Notes under the pieces: model-generated
Told to the model about the DNA's origin: nothing
The model's database searches: none
Seen by the model: the letters and a program-made list of their open reading frames with translations, nothing else
Part shown: positions 17,269 through 27,214 of the stretch, piece after piece
Numbering within the stretch: the stretch's first letter is position 1
Layout of the letters: every line of letters begins with the position of its first letter
DNA from: UBA11891 sp049890035
GTDB lineage: Bacteria; Bacteroidota; Bacteroidia; Flavobacteriales; Flavobacteriaceae
Assembly: GCA_049890035.1 (NCBI GenBank)
Contig: JBMHCG010000039.1
Span: 272,296-336,295 of the forward strand
Length of the DNA stretch: 64,000 bases
Direction: 5' to 3'
Made by a program: the position numbers and the translations under genes

Positions 17269-17314
17269 TGCTTCCTCTTACTTAAAGAATCTGCTGGAAC
17301 GATACAATGGTAGA

Positions 17315-17746
17315 TTAGGAGGACTTTTTTTGTTGAATAAAACTTTCAACTCCCAAACGGTATCCATCCATACCCAATCCCACTATCACTCCTTTAGCTG
17401 CAGGTGTGATGAATGAAGTATGCCGAAAATCTTCGCGAGCAAAAGTATTCGATATGTGAATTTCAATGACTGGGGCGTCAATTGCTTTGATACAATCGCC
17501 AATTCCAACGGATGTATGGGTGTAAGCTGCAGCGTTGAGTAAAATCCCATCCACGTCAAAACCTACCTTTTGGATGGCGTCAATTATTTCGCCTTCTATA
17601 TTGGATTGAAAATATTGAAAAGAGACTTGAGGAAAAGCTATTTGTAGTTCTTCGTAATAAGACTCAAAAGTTTGGGTTCCGTAGATGCCTGGCTCACGGC
17701 TTCCCAATAGGTTTAGATTCGGTCCGTTAATGATGGCTAATTTCAT
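17315..17746 (-). CDS. aroQ: 3-dehydroquinate dehydratase, type II
   Basis: A 143-residue enzyme that removes water from 3-dehydroquinate in the shikimate pathway. The N-terminal signature INGPNLNLLGSREPGIYG includes the catalytic tyrosine (Tyr22). NAAAYTHTS and EIHISN hold the other active-site residues. Type II proteins form dodecamers of about this size. The C-terminal Lys/Ser tail is not conserved. The gene stands alone, divergent from the GH3-xerD pair. Confidence 0.96.
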   Translation of the reverse strand: MKLAIINGPNLNLLGSREPGIYGTQTFESYYEELQIAFPQVSFQYFQSNIEGEIIDAIQKVGFDVDGILLNAAAYTHTSVGIGDCIKAIDAPVIEIHISNTFAREDFRHTSFITPAAKGVIVGLGMDGYRLGVESFIQQKKSS

Positions 17747-17879
17747 GGGATGTGATTGCTTCTATTACGTATGTTTGTTTTGTTCCGTTCATTACTACTT
17801 TTATTGTAGTTTGTAGAGAGGTTTGGTTCAATTTTATTCAAAAGTAAGATAAGTTTTAGTACTTTCCTTTTTTAAAATT

Positions 17880-19841
17880 ATGCGACTAATCATCAAAAGA
17901 GGCATTCAATTAATCCTTCTAGTACTGACCCTGCTACTCCTTGTGTCAGCTGCATATTTTTTGAATTTAAAATGGCAGTCCAAAAACAATCTCAGTCAAT
18001 TGGGGCCAGAGGCCAGCGTTCGAGATGCTAATGGATTTTCTTACAGAGACTTGAATAAAAATGGGAAACTAGATCCCTATGAAGATTCTCGGGAATCGAT
18101 AGCGACACGAGTTACAGATTTAATCCGTCAAATGTCCTTAGAAGAAAAAGCAGGAACCCTATTCATTACAATGGCTGGTATTGGTGCCGATGGGGACCTC
18201 AGTGAGACTCCACGGATAGATGATTTTTTTTCCTGGTTATTACCGGCTAACTCCAAATTATTAGTTGAGAAAAAAATGCATCACTTCAACATCGTACAAT
18301 CCCCCTCTGCAATTGACATGATTCGTTGGCACAACACCATTCAAAAAGCTGCGGAAAGAACCCGGCTAGGAATACCGGTCACCATCGCCTCAGATCCGCG
18401 GCACGGTGCCATTGACGCTATGGGGGCTTCCATTCCAACCCCGGATTTCTCTGGCTGGCCCACACCTTTGGGAATGGCCGCTACCCGTGACAGTAGTCTG
18501 GTCAAAGAGTTTGCTTCTATAGCAAGTGCTGAATACCGAGCCGTGGGGATTCGTCTGGCTTTGTCTCCTATGGCCGATTTGGCAACCGAACCCCGTTGGG
18601 CACGTATAAATGGAACTTTTGGCGAGGATGCATACTTGAGTGCGTCCCTGACAAAAGCCTATATAGAAGGGTTTCAGGGAGACAGCCTCAATAAAGAAAG
18701 TGTCGCTTGCATGACCAAACATTTCCCTGGAGCTGGACCACAAGAAAATGGAGAAGATGCACACTTTGCCTATGGAAAAAATCAAGTCTATCCTGGGAAT
18801 GCTTTTGACTATCATTTAATACCATTCGAAAAAGGTGCTTTCCCAGCAAATACTGCTCAAATAATGCCATATTATGGTGTGCCTGTAGGTCAAGATTATG
18901 AAGCTGTTGGTTTTGGATTTAATAAAAAAATAATTTCAGAGGTGTTACGAAAACAGTATGGTTTCGACGGGGTCGTTTGTACGGATTGGGGAATTATTTC
19001 GGACCTTCCTGTCAAACCCGCTTCTGCCTATGGTGTTGAATCGCTAAGTGAAAAAGAACGCGCTCTAAAGGTTATTCAAGCAGGCTGTGACATGTTTGGA
19101 GGGGAAATGGAACCACAATGGATCATCGATCTTGTCAAAGAAGGCAAAATAAACACGGAACGTCTCGACTTATCTGTAAGACGAATTTTACGTGATAAAT
19201 TCAAACTAGGTCTTTTCGATAACCCCTATTTACCTGAATCAAATGTATCCTTACTCAATCGGAAGGAAAATCAGATAAAAGGGATTGAAGCCCAACAAAA
19301 AGCCTTGGTCCTTTTAAAAAATAAAGATGAGATACTCCCCCTAAAGAAAGGTGTAAAAGTTTATATTGAAGGCTTTGAAAATCCAGAATCGATTCAACCC
19401 TATGCGAAACGTGTTTCACGCCCAGAAGAGGCTGACTTTGTTTTACTGAAACTACCCGAACCTTTTGAACCCCGGAGTGAATTCCTTATGGAACGTTTTA
19501 TGAAACAAGGCCGCCTGTATTTTCTCCCTGAAGAGCAAGCCCCTTGGATCAAATTGCTTCAACTAAAACCAGGTATCGTTGTATTTTCACTAAATCGTCC
19601 ACCTTTACTTTCTGAAATTTCAAAAGTTAGCAGTGGCCTTATTGCTGATTTTTTGTGTCATGAGAAAGTAATTTTTGACTTGATTTTTGGTGCTTTTAAT
19701 CCAACAGGCAGCCTCCCTATTGAAATTCCAAGCAGCCAGCATTCAGTTGAAAAACAAAAAGAAGATCTCCCCTACGATTCCGCTGCACCCTTATATCCAT
19801 TTGGCTGGGGACTAAGCTATAAAACCCATGAAATGGAGTAA
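17880..19841 (+). CDS. Glycoside hydrolase family 3 (beta-glucosidase-like), membrane-anchored
   Basis: A 653-residue GH3 enzyme. A hydrophobic helix at about residues 8-28 has no obvious cleavage site and suggests anchoring with the enzyme outside. An Asp-rich loop DLNKNGKLDPYED (residues 57-69) resembles a calcium-binding EF-hand loop common in bacterial GH3. The TIM-barrel domain has TKHFPGAG, and the nucleophile Asp369 in CTDWG, followed by a compact C-terminal domain. The likely substrate class is beta-linked glucosides, but specificity cannot be read. It overlaps xerD by 14 bases. Confidence 0.88.
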   Translation: MRLIIKRGIQLILLVLTLLLLVSAAYFLNLKWQSKNNLSQLGPEASVRDANGFSYRDLNKNGKLDPYEDSRESIATRVTDLIRQMSLEEKAGTLFITMAGIGADGDLSETPRIDDFFSWLLPANSKLLVEKKMHHFNIVQSPSAIDMIRWHNTIQKAAERTRLGIPVTIASDPRHGAIDAMGASIPTPDFSGWPTPLGMAATRDSSLVKEFASIASAEYRAVGIRLALSPMADLATEPRWARINGTFGEDAYLSASLTKAYIEGFQGDSLNKESVACMTKHFPGAGPQENGEDAHFAYGKNQVYPGNAFDYHLIPFEKGAFPANTAQIMPYYGVPVGQDYEAVGFGFNKKIISEVLRKQYGFDGVVCTDWGIISDLPVKPASAYGVESLSEKERALKVIQAGCDMFGGEMEPQWIIDLVKEGKINTERLDLSVRRILRDKFKLGLFDNPYLPESNVSLLNRKENQIKGIEAQQKALVLLKNKDEILPLKKGVKVYIEGFENPESIQPYAKRVSRPEEADFVLLKLPEPFEPRSEFLMERFMKQGRLYFLPEEQAPWIKLLQLKPGIVVFSLNRPPLLSEISKVSSGLIADFLCHEKVIFDLIFGAFNPTGSLPIEIPSSQHSVEKQKEDLPYDSAAPLYPFGWGLSYKTHEME

Positions 19842-20724
19842 TGCTATTGAAGATTTTGGTCACTATTTAAGTATTGAAAGGGGACTTTCAGAAAATACAA
19901 TTAATAGCTACCAACGGGATGTAAAAGCTCTGGTTACTTTCTTGCAAAAGCACCAAATGGATTGTTCTCCCTTACGTATTCAAGACGCTGTACTTCAACA
20001 ATTCATCTATCAGGAAGCCAAAGAAAAAAATGCGCATTCTCAGAGCCGGAGAATCTCTGGATTGAAGAGTTTTTTTAAATATTTGGTCTTTGAAAAATAT
20101 CGCGATGACCTCCCAACCCAGCGGCTTGAAACACCAAAAATAGGACGTAAATTACCTGATACCCTAAGCATAACCGAAATCACTAAACTTTTAGAATCTG
20201 TTAACTTGAGTAAACCTGAGGGGACAAGAAACAGAGCTATTCTTGAAACCCTCTATGGAAGTGGATTACGTGTCAGTGAGTTGGTACAACTTCAAAAATC
20301 GGATCTCTATTTCAAAGAAAAATTAATTCGTATCACAGGCAAAGGAAACAAACAACGTTTGGTACCTCTAGGTGATTTTGCTATAGATTATATCACGACC
20401 TATTTGAAAGAAATTCAAGTCTATCAAAAAATTCAAAAAGGATATGAGAATTTTGTCTTTTTAAACCGCAATGGCAAGCCCTTAACTCGAAATATGATTT
20501 TTTTAATCGTCCAAAAAACTGCACAAATGGCAGGGATTAAAAAGAAAGTAAGCCCGCACACCTTTCGTCATTCATTCGCTACCCATCTCCTAGAAAATGG
20601 AGCTGATCTGCGATCCATACAGCTGTTATTAGGACATGAAAGCATCACGACTACCGAAATATACACGCATGTAGACACACGCTTTCTTCGTAAAGTTATG
20701 GAAGCATTTCACCCGAGACTTTAA
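19828..20724 (+). CDS. xerD: Tyrosine recombinase XerD (or XerC/D-like)
   Basis: A 298-residue tyrosine recombinase expected to resolve chromosome dimers at the dif site. The N-terminal SAM-like domain covers residues 1-90. The catalytic set is complete: Arg148, Lys172, His244, Arg247, His270 and nucleophile Tyr279. It starts within the last codons of the GH3 gene and ends tail-to-tail with the response regulator gene, the two stops sharing TTAA. The core-genome context argues against a mobile-element integrase. Confidence 0.93.
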   Translation: MKWSNAIEDFGHYLSIERGLSENTINSYQRDVKALVTFLQKHQMDCSPLRIQDAVLQQFIYQEAKEKNAHSQSRRISGLKSFFKYLVFEKYRDDLPTQRLETPKIGRKLPDTLSITEITKLLESVNLSKPEGTRNRAILETLYGSGLRVSELVQLQKSDLYFKEKLIRITGKGNKQRLVPLGDFAIDYITTYLKEIQVYQKIQKGYENFVFLNRNGKPLTRNMIFLIVQKTAQMAGIKKKVSPHTFRHSFATHLLENGADLRSIQLLLGHESITTTEIYTHVDTRFLRKVMEAFHPRL

Positions 20725-21428
20725 GAAGGTTCTTTTGATGTCACCAACCGAAATCCTTCACCGTGAATATTGAGTATTTCCACCTGTGGATCCTCTTTGA
20801 GATATTTCCGCAACTTGGCGATGTACACATCCATACTTCGAGAAGTAAAATAGTTGTCGTCTCTCCAAATTTTGTTTAAAGCTACCTCTCGGGCTAAGAG
20901 ATCGTTAACATGCAAAACCAACAAGCGTAACAATTGGCTTTCTTTGGGAGATAATTTGATGGGAGTGCCACCAGAAAAAGAAAGCGAACGCAACTTGGAA
21001 TTGAAAGAAAATTTGCCAATTGTAAATAAAAATTCATTGGATTCTTCTTGTACCGGTTTATGATTTCGATTTAAAAAAACTTTTATCTTGGCAAGCAATA
21101 CATCCGAATCGAAAGGTTTGGTAATGTAGTCATCAGCTCCCAGTTTAAAGCCTTTTAGAACATCTTCTTTAAGCGTTTTAGCTGTTAGAAAAATAATGGG
21201 TACGCGTTCATTTTTCTCTCGTATTTCTTTAGCTAGAGTAAAACCATCCTTATAGGGCATCATAACATCGAGTATACACAGATCAAAGTCTTCCTTTTTG
21301 AACTTCTCAAAGCCTTCAATTCCATTTTTCGCCAGAACGATCTTGTATTCGTTTAAGGTTAAATAGTCTTTAAGAATACTCCCAAAATTGGGATCATCTT
21401 CAACAATTAGTATTTTTTTATTGTCCAT
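20721..21428 (-). CDS. OmpR-family response regulator
   Basis: A 235-residue regulator. The receiver domain has acidic residues at 10-12, phospho-acceptor Asp54 in CILDVMMP and the conserved FLTAK lysine. A winged-helix DNA-binding domain occupies about residues 130-230 (LSPKESQLLRLL, SRSMDVYIAKLRKYL). The gene lies 3 bases after the histidine kinase stop and is its cognate partner. It resembles Bacteroides RprY by domain order, but the target genes are unknown. Confidence 0.95.
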   Translation of the reverse strand: MDNKKILIVEDDPNFGSILKDYLTLNEYKIVLAKNGIEGFEKFKKEDFDLCILDVMMPYKDGFTLAKEIREKNERVPIIFLTAKTLKEDVLKGFKLGADDYITKPFDSDVLLAKIKVFLNRNHKPVQEESNEFLFTIGKFSFNSKLRSLSFSGGTPIKLSPKESQLLRLLVLHVNDLLAREVALNKIWRDDNYFTSRSMDVYIAKLRKYLKEDPQVEILNIHGEGFRLVTSKEPS

Positions 21429-21431
21429 AGA

Positions 21432-23039
21432 TTAACTTGCTGTTTGTGGTTGGGGTTGGAGGGGAATGGTAATAATAAAACGACTGCCTTCACCTTTTTT
21501 ACTTTCAACATTGATTTTGCAATGATGCAATTCAATAATTTTTTTGACGTAGGAAAGGCCTAAACCGTGGCCCTTGATATTGTGTACATTTCCTCCTTCC
21601 TGCCGATAAAACTTTTCAAAAACCATGCGCTGTGTTGCGGCATCCATACCCATTCCTTTGTCCTGAATGATAAGAGTTGCCAACTTGCCTTGCTGTTGAG
21701 TGAAAATATCTATCTCGGGGGCACCATCAGTATATTTGATGGCATTGTCTAATATATTGATTATCAGATTTGTAAAATGATTGAAATCACCCTTAAAATA
21801 AGCTTCATTGGCCTTTAAATGGGTTCGGATATACCCTTTTTTATTTTCCACGATCAAGGTAACATGATTGACTGCCTCTGCTATTAGTTCGTTCAAGTGC
21901 AGCCTTTCCCATTCCAACAAGGTGGTCCCTCTCTCCAACTGTGATATTTTCAGTACGTTTTCTACTTGGGTTAACATGCGTGTATTTTCTTCACGAATCA
22001 TGTTGGTATACTGTAATATTTTTGATGGTATAGCAATGGTTTTGGGATTCGCAATCGCATCTAAAGCCAAGTTTATGGTTGCAATAGGAGTTTTAAATTC
22101 ATGGGACATATTGTTGATGAAATCCGTTTTGATTTCAGATATTTTTTTCTGTCGGATTATTTGATACAAGGCTCCAGCTGATACAGAAATTATAAACAGG
22201 GTGAGTACGAGTGACAAACCCGCAACCCCAAATATAGAGGACATCACATAGCGATCTCGGCTAGGGAATGTTACCCGTAATTCATACGGACTGTTTCCCT
22301 GTTGGTCAAGAAAAACGGGCGTATTGTATGCCGCACCCTCTTGTGTTTCTTGGTAATTTAATGATTTTATTTTGGTCCCTAAACCATCGTTGTAGATCCC
22401 AAATTGGTATGGTATTTGAATATCACGCTCTTGAAATTCCAATTCTAAAAGTGTCGCTACTTCTTGATTATTAATACGCCGATGAATGGGTAATGTATTG
22501 GCATAGTCCATATAGGCATCACGGTATTTTGCTTCATCATAACTGCTAAGCCGATCTATTCTTTTCAGCTTTTGAATGGAAGATGTCAGCCGATTTTCCC
22601 GATTGAATACGTCCCGTTTCAGGATTGTGGTCGTACGAACTCCTTTATAATCCTTAAGGGTTGTACTGTCTTGTTGTCCCAATACAGGATCAAAGTATCC
22701 CCTTTGGATGTTGTAGTCTTCCTCTAGTATTCCGAATGCAAAAAACGTAGACAAGTTGTTGGGCTTGTCATCGTCCATAAATAAAAATACATCCGTAAAA
22801 TTGGATTCCGTTGGTTTACCAACCGAGTCTATCAATTGTTGATAAGCTGCAATATAATCGGATAATTCACGGTTTTGAATTTCACGTGCAACCGATTGAA
22901 GAGTTTGATTTATGGCCAAAGAAAATTCTTCCTCTTTATTTTCCCAAGAAGTTACAATCCAAAAAGCTTGAACGCCTACGATTCCAAAGATCGATAGTAT
23001 CATCAGGCTAACTAAAAGGAAAAATTGATTTTTTTTCAC
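21432..23039 (-). CDS. Membrane sensor histidine kinase
   Basis: A 535-residue sensor kinase. The first membrane helix is at about residues 8-30, followed by a large periplasmic domain (about 30-265), a second helix near 265-290, then the dimerisation domain with phospho-acceptor His313 in HEFKTPI. The ATPase domain has N (NILDNAIKYT), G1 (DKGMGMD) and G2 (GHGLGLSYVKKI) boxes. It pairs with the adjacent OmpR-type regulator. The periplasmic domain has no recognised fold, so the stimulus is unknown. Confidence 0.95.
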   Translation of the reverse strand: MKKNQFFLLVSLMILSIFGIVGVQAFWIVTSWENKEEEFSLAINQTLQSVAREIQNRELSDYIAAYQQLIDSVGKPTESNFTDVFLFMDDDKPNNLSTFFAFGILEEDYNIQRGYFDPVLGQQDSTTLKDYKGVRTTTILKRDVFNRENRLTSSIQKLKRIDRLSSYDEAKYRDAYMDYANTLPIHRRINNQEVATLLELEFQERDIQIPYQFGIYNDGLGTKIKSLNYQETQEGAAYNTPVFLDQQGNSPYELRVTFPSRDRYVMSSIFGVAGLSLVLTLFIISVSAGALYQIIRQKKISEIKTDFINNMSHEFKTPIATINLALDAIANPKTIAIPSKILQYTNMIREENTRMLTQVENVLKISQLERGTTLLEWERLHLNELIAEAVNHVTLIVENKKGYIRTHLKANEAYFKGDFNHFTNLIINILDNAIKYTDGAPEIDIFTQQQGKLATLIIQDKGMGMDAATQRMVFEKFYRQEGGNVHNIKGHGLGLSYVKKIIELHHCKINVESKKGEGSRFIITIPLQPQPQTAS

Positions 23040-23104
23040 TGATTTACTTTGTTCAGGAAGTACAAAATTGGAGAAAATAATAGATATTTTTTCCCAAGAC
23101 TATG

Positions 23105-23701
23105 TTAACTGTTGGGATCAGTCACCTCCATAAGTTCTTTAAAAATTTTTTCAAGTTGCTTCTCTGTCTCTTTCCAATCAATATTTTCTACCACATAATC
23201 GGCTAAGGGAATCTTTTCTTCATCCGGTAATTGTTTTGCCATTCGTTGCAATACTTCCTCTTTACTGCTCCCATCACGTGCCATAACACGTTGCAAACGA
23301 ATTGATTCAGGTGCAGTAATTAAAATGGTTTTATCACAACGCAAATGGCCTTTATTTTCAAAAAGTATGGCTACTTCGTTAATCAAAAAGGGAGCTGCTT
23401 GTTGCGCAACATATTTTTTGAAATCAGCCCGAACAGCAGGATGCACAACGGAATTAAGAAAAGAAAGCGCCGCTTGATCTGAAAAAACTTTTTTACCCAA
23501 TCTAACTCGGTCCAGACCATTCGAAGTATAAATATGCGACCCGAAGTAGGCTTTAACTTGTCGAATCACATCTGGATCGTTATTCAAAACTCGGTGTCCA
23601 GCCAAATCTGCTTGATAACAAGGGATGTTTTTGGACTTAAAAAATTCAACCACTTTGGACTTTCCGCTCCCGATCCCCCCTGTCAATCCAACTATTTTCA
23701 T
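23105..23701 (-). CDS. coaE: Dephospho-CoA kinase
   Basis: A 198-residue kinase that phosphorylates dephospho-CoA in the last step of coenzyme A synthesis. The P-loop GGIGSGKS is at residues 8-15. Other family motifs are YQADLAGHRVL, VVHPAVR and the lid segment around RVMARDGSSKEEVLQRM. Its start overlaps the YbbR gene stop by 4 bases. With coaBC a few genes upstream, two CoA-pathway steps lie in one transcriptional direction. Confidence 0.95.
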   Translation of the reverse strand: MKIVGLTGGIGSGKSKVVEFFKSKNIPCYQADLAGHRVLNNDPDVIRQVKAYFGSHIYTSNGLDRVRLGKKVFSDQAALSFLNSVVHPAVRADFKKYVAQQAAPFLINEVAILFENKGHLRCDKTILITAPESIRLQRVMARDGSSKEEVLQRMAKQLPDEEKIPLADYVVENIDWKETEKQLEKIFKELMEVTDPNS

Positions 23702-24666
23702 TTCCTTATTAAATATTCAACTTCCTGAGGTTCCCATCTTGGCGATCGAACCAATGGGGGGCTTTTTCTTAAACGTACAGCTAATGATCGTTTTTGTCCA
23801 TATTCTGATTCTCTAAAATCCACTGCCACTACAAAATCATTGGCAGCAATGGAATCCACCTGTCGAATCGGAACCAGTCCAGTCATACGAAGTACTTTGG
23901 GAAAAATTTTAATCGTAAGACTATCGGGAAGGTTGTCAATTCGAATGGGAAGTTCAAAAGTCAACTCTGTAAATTTCGCTGTTTTGGCTTGTACCTGTAC
24001 CCAATCCTGTGAAACATCTTCTAAACTTGCTGGAATATCAAGAGGTATACGCTCATAAATATCCGCTGATAAACGTTTCTTTTTTAATGGGAGCGTTGAA
24101 ATAAATGTTATTTTTTGCAATTGGGATTCCATTCCATAGAGTGTTATAGAATCAGGCTCCAAAACAGGTAGATATCGATAATTGTATCCCGTTTTGAATT
24201 GCACCTTGTCCGTCAAAACTACTGGAACTTTTTTCTGTTGCAACCGATCAAAGGGGAAAGTCAAAGAGGAAGGCTGGATTAAGGTAATTACTGCATTGTC
24301 AAAAAGCTGTTTTTCCAAATAGGCACGCAAGGGCAATAAAGACACTATTCCTTGGTTTTCATCCAGTTCTGCATTTTGAAGATCCATATCCAGCGTTTTC
24401 TCTAACAAGGAATACCATATCAACTGGAACCCCGATGCTTGTATCCAAAGAGATACTTCTTGCGGTGCCTGATCTACTATGATTCCCTCGGGTAAATTGG
24501 TATACCTTAATGGAAATTTAATAGGAGCTGTATACACATTAGAAAAGCGAGTAAGCAACCAAAAAAGGGCTGAAATCCCAACAAAAATTAAAAAAAATTG
24601 GGCTTTATTTTTGTCCGGAATCCACCGATTGACCCGCTGTTTGAACTGCTGAAAAGATCCGGACAT
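23698..24666 (-). CDS. YbbR-like domain protein, membrane-anchored
   Basis: A 322-residue protein with a short basic cytosolic tail and one membrane helix at about residues 23-42. The rest is extracytoplasmic and beta-rich, resembling YbbR repeats (VSLWIQASG, IPLDIPAS, LPIRIDNLPDSL). In Firmicutes a YbbR protein (CdaR) modulates a diadenylate cyclase, but no cdaA is adjacent here. It is coupled to coaE by a 4-base overlap, a pairing common in Flavobacteriia by recollection. Function unknown. Confidence 0.75.
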   Translation of the reverse strand: MSGSFQQFKQRVNRWIPDKNKAQFFLIFVGISALFWLLTRFSNVYTAPIKFPLRYTNLPEGIIVDQAPQEVSLWIQASGFQLIWYSLLEKTLDMDLQNAELDENQGIVSLLPLRAYLEKQLFDNAVITLIQPSSLTFPFDRLQQKKVPVVLTDKVQFKTGYNYRYLPVLEPDSITLYGMESQLQKITFISTLPLKKKRLSADIYERIPLDIPASLEDVSQDWVQVQAKTAKFTELTFELPIRIDNLPDSLTIKIFPKVLRMTGLVPIRQVDSIAANDFVVAVDFRESEYGQKRSLAVRLRKSPPLVRSPRWEPQEVEYLIRK

Positions 24667-24674
24667 ACCAAAAA

Positions 24675-25493
24675 TTAGTTTGAATCAGTCAGTGCTTCAA
24701 TAATTTCTTCACTAACACCCACATTGGAAAAACCACCGTCATGAAATAGATTTTGAAGTGTTACCTTGCGGGAATAATCAGAAAACATCATTAATGTATA
24801 CTGTGCACAGTCTTCTGCTGTTGCATTACCTAACGGAGCTGTTTTTTCAGCATACGTCAAAAATCCATCCAATCCCTCTACCCCTTTTCCAGCAGTTGTT
24901 AATGTCGGTGACTGCGATATGGTATTAACACGAACTTTTTTATTCTTACCGAAAAAGTATCCAAAACTTCGAGCAATAGACTCTAAATAGGCCTTATTAT
25001 CTGCCATATCGTTGTAGTTAGGAAAAGTACGTTGCGCAGCGATATAAGACAAGGCCAGTATACTTCCCCATTCATTCATGGCATCTTTTTGGTATAAAAC
25101 CTGCATCAATTTGTGAAAAGATACGGCGGACACATCCCAACCTTTGGCCATCCAATCGTGGTTGAGATCGGTATAATGCTTTCCTTTTCTAACATTGACT
25201 GACATGCCAATGGAGTGGAGAACAAAATCAAGTTTTCCTCCTAAGTGTTCTTGAGCTTTATCAATAAGGGTTTCGAGGTCTTCAATTTTTGTGGCATCAG
25301 CAGCAATTACAGGAGCATTTGTTTTTTCTCCGAGGGTATTGATTGTTCCCATTCGTAACGCAACAGGGGCATTGGTCAGGACAAATTTCCCACCGGCAGC
25401 GTGTACTGCTTCTGCTGTTTTCCAAGCAATAGACTCTTGATCTAAAGCACCAAATATAATTCCTTTTTTACCTTCTAAGATTGTGTGATTCAT
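24675..25493 (-). CDS. fabI: Enoyl-[acyl-carrier-protein] reductase FabI
   Basis: A 272-residue NAD(P)H-dependent reductase for the last step of each fatty-acid elongation cycle. The divergent SDR fold starts with IIFGALDQESIAW. The active-site tyrosines and lysine are Tyr150, Tyr160 and Lys167, a constant 4-residue offset from E. coli FabI Tyr146/Tyr156/Lys163. The C-terminal LFHDGGFSNVG binds the cofactor. No other fab gene is adjacent. The gene sits 13 bases downstream of the recN stop. Confidence 0.96.
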   Translation of the reverse strand: MNHTILEGKKGIIFGALDQESIAWKTAEAVHAAGGKFVLTNAPVALRMGTINTLGEKTNAPVIAADATKIEDLETLIDKAQEHLGGKLDFVLHSIGMSVNVRKGKHYTDLNHDWMAKGWDVSAVSFHKLMQVLYQKDAMNEWGSILALSYIAAQRTFPNYNDMADNKAYLESIARSFGYFFGKNKKVRVNTISQSPTLTTAGKGVEGLDGFLTYAEKTAPLGNATAEDCAQYTLMMFSDYSRKVTLQNLFHDGGFSNVGVSEEIIEALTDSN

Positions 25494-25506
25494 TCGTTTG
25501 TGTTTG

Positions 25507-27180
25507 TTAATTCAATAATTCTTTGGCATGTTCCAAAGCGGTGGGAGTGAGTTCTTTGCCTGAAACCATTTTTGCAATTTCTGCAATTCGCTCTTCCTTG
25601 TTCAACTCTTTAATTTGTGTTTGTGTTCCCGCATTATAAATCGTCTTGTATACTTTAAAATGTTGACTTCCCTTGGCAGCTACTTGGGGCAAATGAGTTA
25701 TGGCAAAGACTTGCATATCGAGGGCCATCTGTGTCATTAATTGAGCGATTTCTTCGGATACAGCCCCAGAAACCCCCGTATCAATTTCATCAAAAATAAT
25801 GGTAGGGAGTTTTTTATATCGAGACAATAGTGCTTTGATAGACAACATGATGCGTGACAATTCTCCGCCCGAAGCAACGTTTTTAAGAGGACCTAATTGC
25901 GTCCCCAGATTGGCTGTAAATAAAAACTCCATCTGGTCTTTACCATTTGACAGAAAGGTATCACTAGGCGTCAAATGGATCCCAAACTGAGCATTTTGGA
26001 TACCCAAACGACAAACCAATTCTTCTAGTTTTTCAATCAAATCGACTCGCGTCTTCTTACGGCCTTCGGAAAGGGCACTGGCTAGTTGGGTGAGTTTTTC
26101 TTCTGCTTGTTGCACCGCTAATTCAAGCGTGTTGATACGTTCTTGCTGTTGATCTGTATCCTCTAATTGAGTGGCCAAATGATCGCGAACGACAATTAGT
26201 CCTTGCACGGAATTCACCTGATGCTTTTTAAACAAATCATAGAGATTTTGCAATTTGTTTTCAGCTTCAATTAATGCTTCTGGATCACTTTCTAAACTAC
26301 CTTGCTTGAATTGTAAATCGGAATGAATGTCGTTCAGCTCAGCTATTAAACTTTCCAATCGTGACGGTAAATCTTTTAGTTCTTTTGATTTTTGAGTGGC
26401 TGTTTTCAATTCCAAACGCAGCTGCCCCAAAGCATGTAACAAGCCAACATCTTCCGCTTCGATGAGTTGTATACCCCCCATAAGGCTTTGTTGAATATCT
26501 TGTACACTAGACAATTCATCTACCCGTGCTTCGAGGGGTGCTAACATATCTGATTGCAAGTCGGCAGCCACTAATTCATCAAACAAAAACTGGTTATAGT
26601 CCCTGTTTTTTTTGGCTTGAGAAAGGCTTTGACGAAGCAGAGAAAGGTCTTTTTCATCTTTTTTATAGGCTGTCAATACGGACTGGTATTGATGCAGCAT
26701 CTCTGTATTTCCTGCAAGAGCGTCCAAAACTTGGAATTGATAATCAGACTTTATTAATTCCAGTGTTTGATGCTGTGAGTGAATATCAATCAAATGTGCG
26801 CCAAGCCTTTCTAATACGTCAAGATTTACTGGGCTGTCGTTAATAAATGCTCTGGATTTGCCCGAAGGAACGATTTCACGGCGTACTATAGTGTCGGAGG
26901 AATAATCCAAAGATTCCTTTTCAAAAAAAGATTGTAGACCATACGCAACAATATCAAAATGTGCCTCAATAATGCATTTTTTGGATGCATCTTTGAGAGT
27001 AGAGCGATCGGCACGTTTGCCCAAAATCAATGACAACGCCCCTAATAAAATAGATTTCCCTGCACCTGTTTCACCCGTGATACTTGTCATTCCTGTATCA
27101 AAGGAAACATCCAGATGTTCAATCAGGGCGTAGTTGTCAATTGAAAGAGCAGTTAACAAAGCATGTATTTTATTTATCAA
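25507..27180 (-). CDS. recN: DNA repair protein RecN
   Basis: A 557-residue SMC-like ATPase for double-strand break repair. The Walker A motif GETGAGKS is at residues 36-43. A long coiled-coil middle (about residues 160-370) carries the hairpin. The ABC signature is ASGGELSRIML, and Walker B is TIIFDEIDTGVSG. Most RecN proteins start near the LTALSIDNYAL segment (residue 9 here). The first 8 residues could be an artefact of the start choice, but no closer ATG exists. Confidence 0.96.
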   Translation of the reverse strand: MINKIHALLTALSIDNYALIEHLDVSFDTGMTSITGETGAGKSILLGALSLILGKRADRSTLKDASKKCIIEAHFDIVAYGLQSFFEKESLDYSSDTIVRREIVPSGKSRAFINDSPVNLDVLERLGAHLIDIHSQHQTLELIKSDYQFQVLDALAGNTEMLHQYQSVLTAYKKDEKDLSLLRQSLSQAKKNRDYNQFLFDELVAADLQSDMLAPLEARVDELSSVQDIQQSLMGGIQLIEAEDVGLLHALGQLRLELKTATQKSKELKDLPSRLESLIAELNDIHSDLQFKQGSLESDPEALIEAENKLQNLYDLFKKHQVNSVQGLIVVRDHLATQLEDTDQQQERINTLELAVQQAEEKLTQLASALSEGRKKTRVDLIEKLEELVCRLGIQNAQFGIHLTPSDTFLSNGKDQMEFLFTANLGTQLGPLKNVASGGELSRIMLSIKALLSRYKKLPTIIFDEIDTGVSGAVSEEIAQLMTQMALDMQVFAITHLPQVAAKGSQHFKVYKTIYNAGTQTQIKELNKEERIAEIAKMVSGKELTPTALEHAKELLN

Positions 27181-27214
27181 AGATAACAGAGAGCGACAGC
27201 ATATTCAAAAACAA

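Noticed and set aside
19828..20724. Mobile-element integrase
   Set aside because: The tyrosine recombinase has XerD length and motifs, core-gene neighbours on both sides, and no tRNA, att-like repeats or phage genes nearby.
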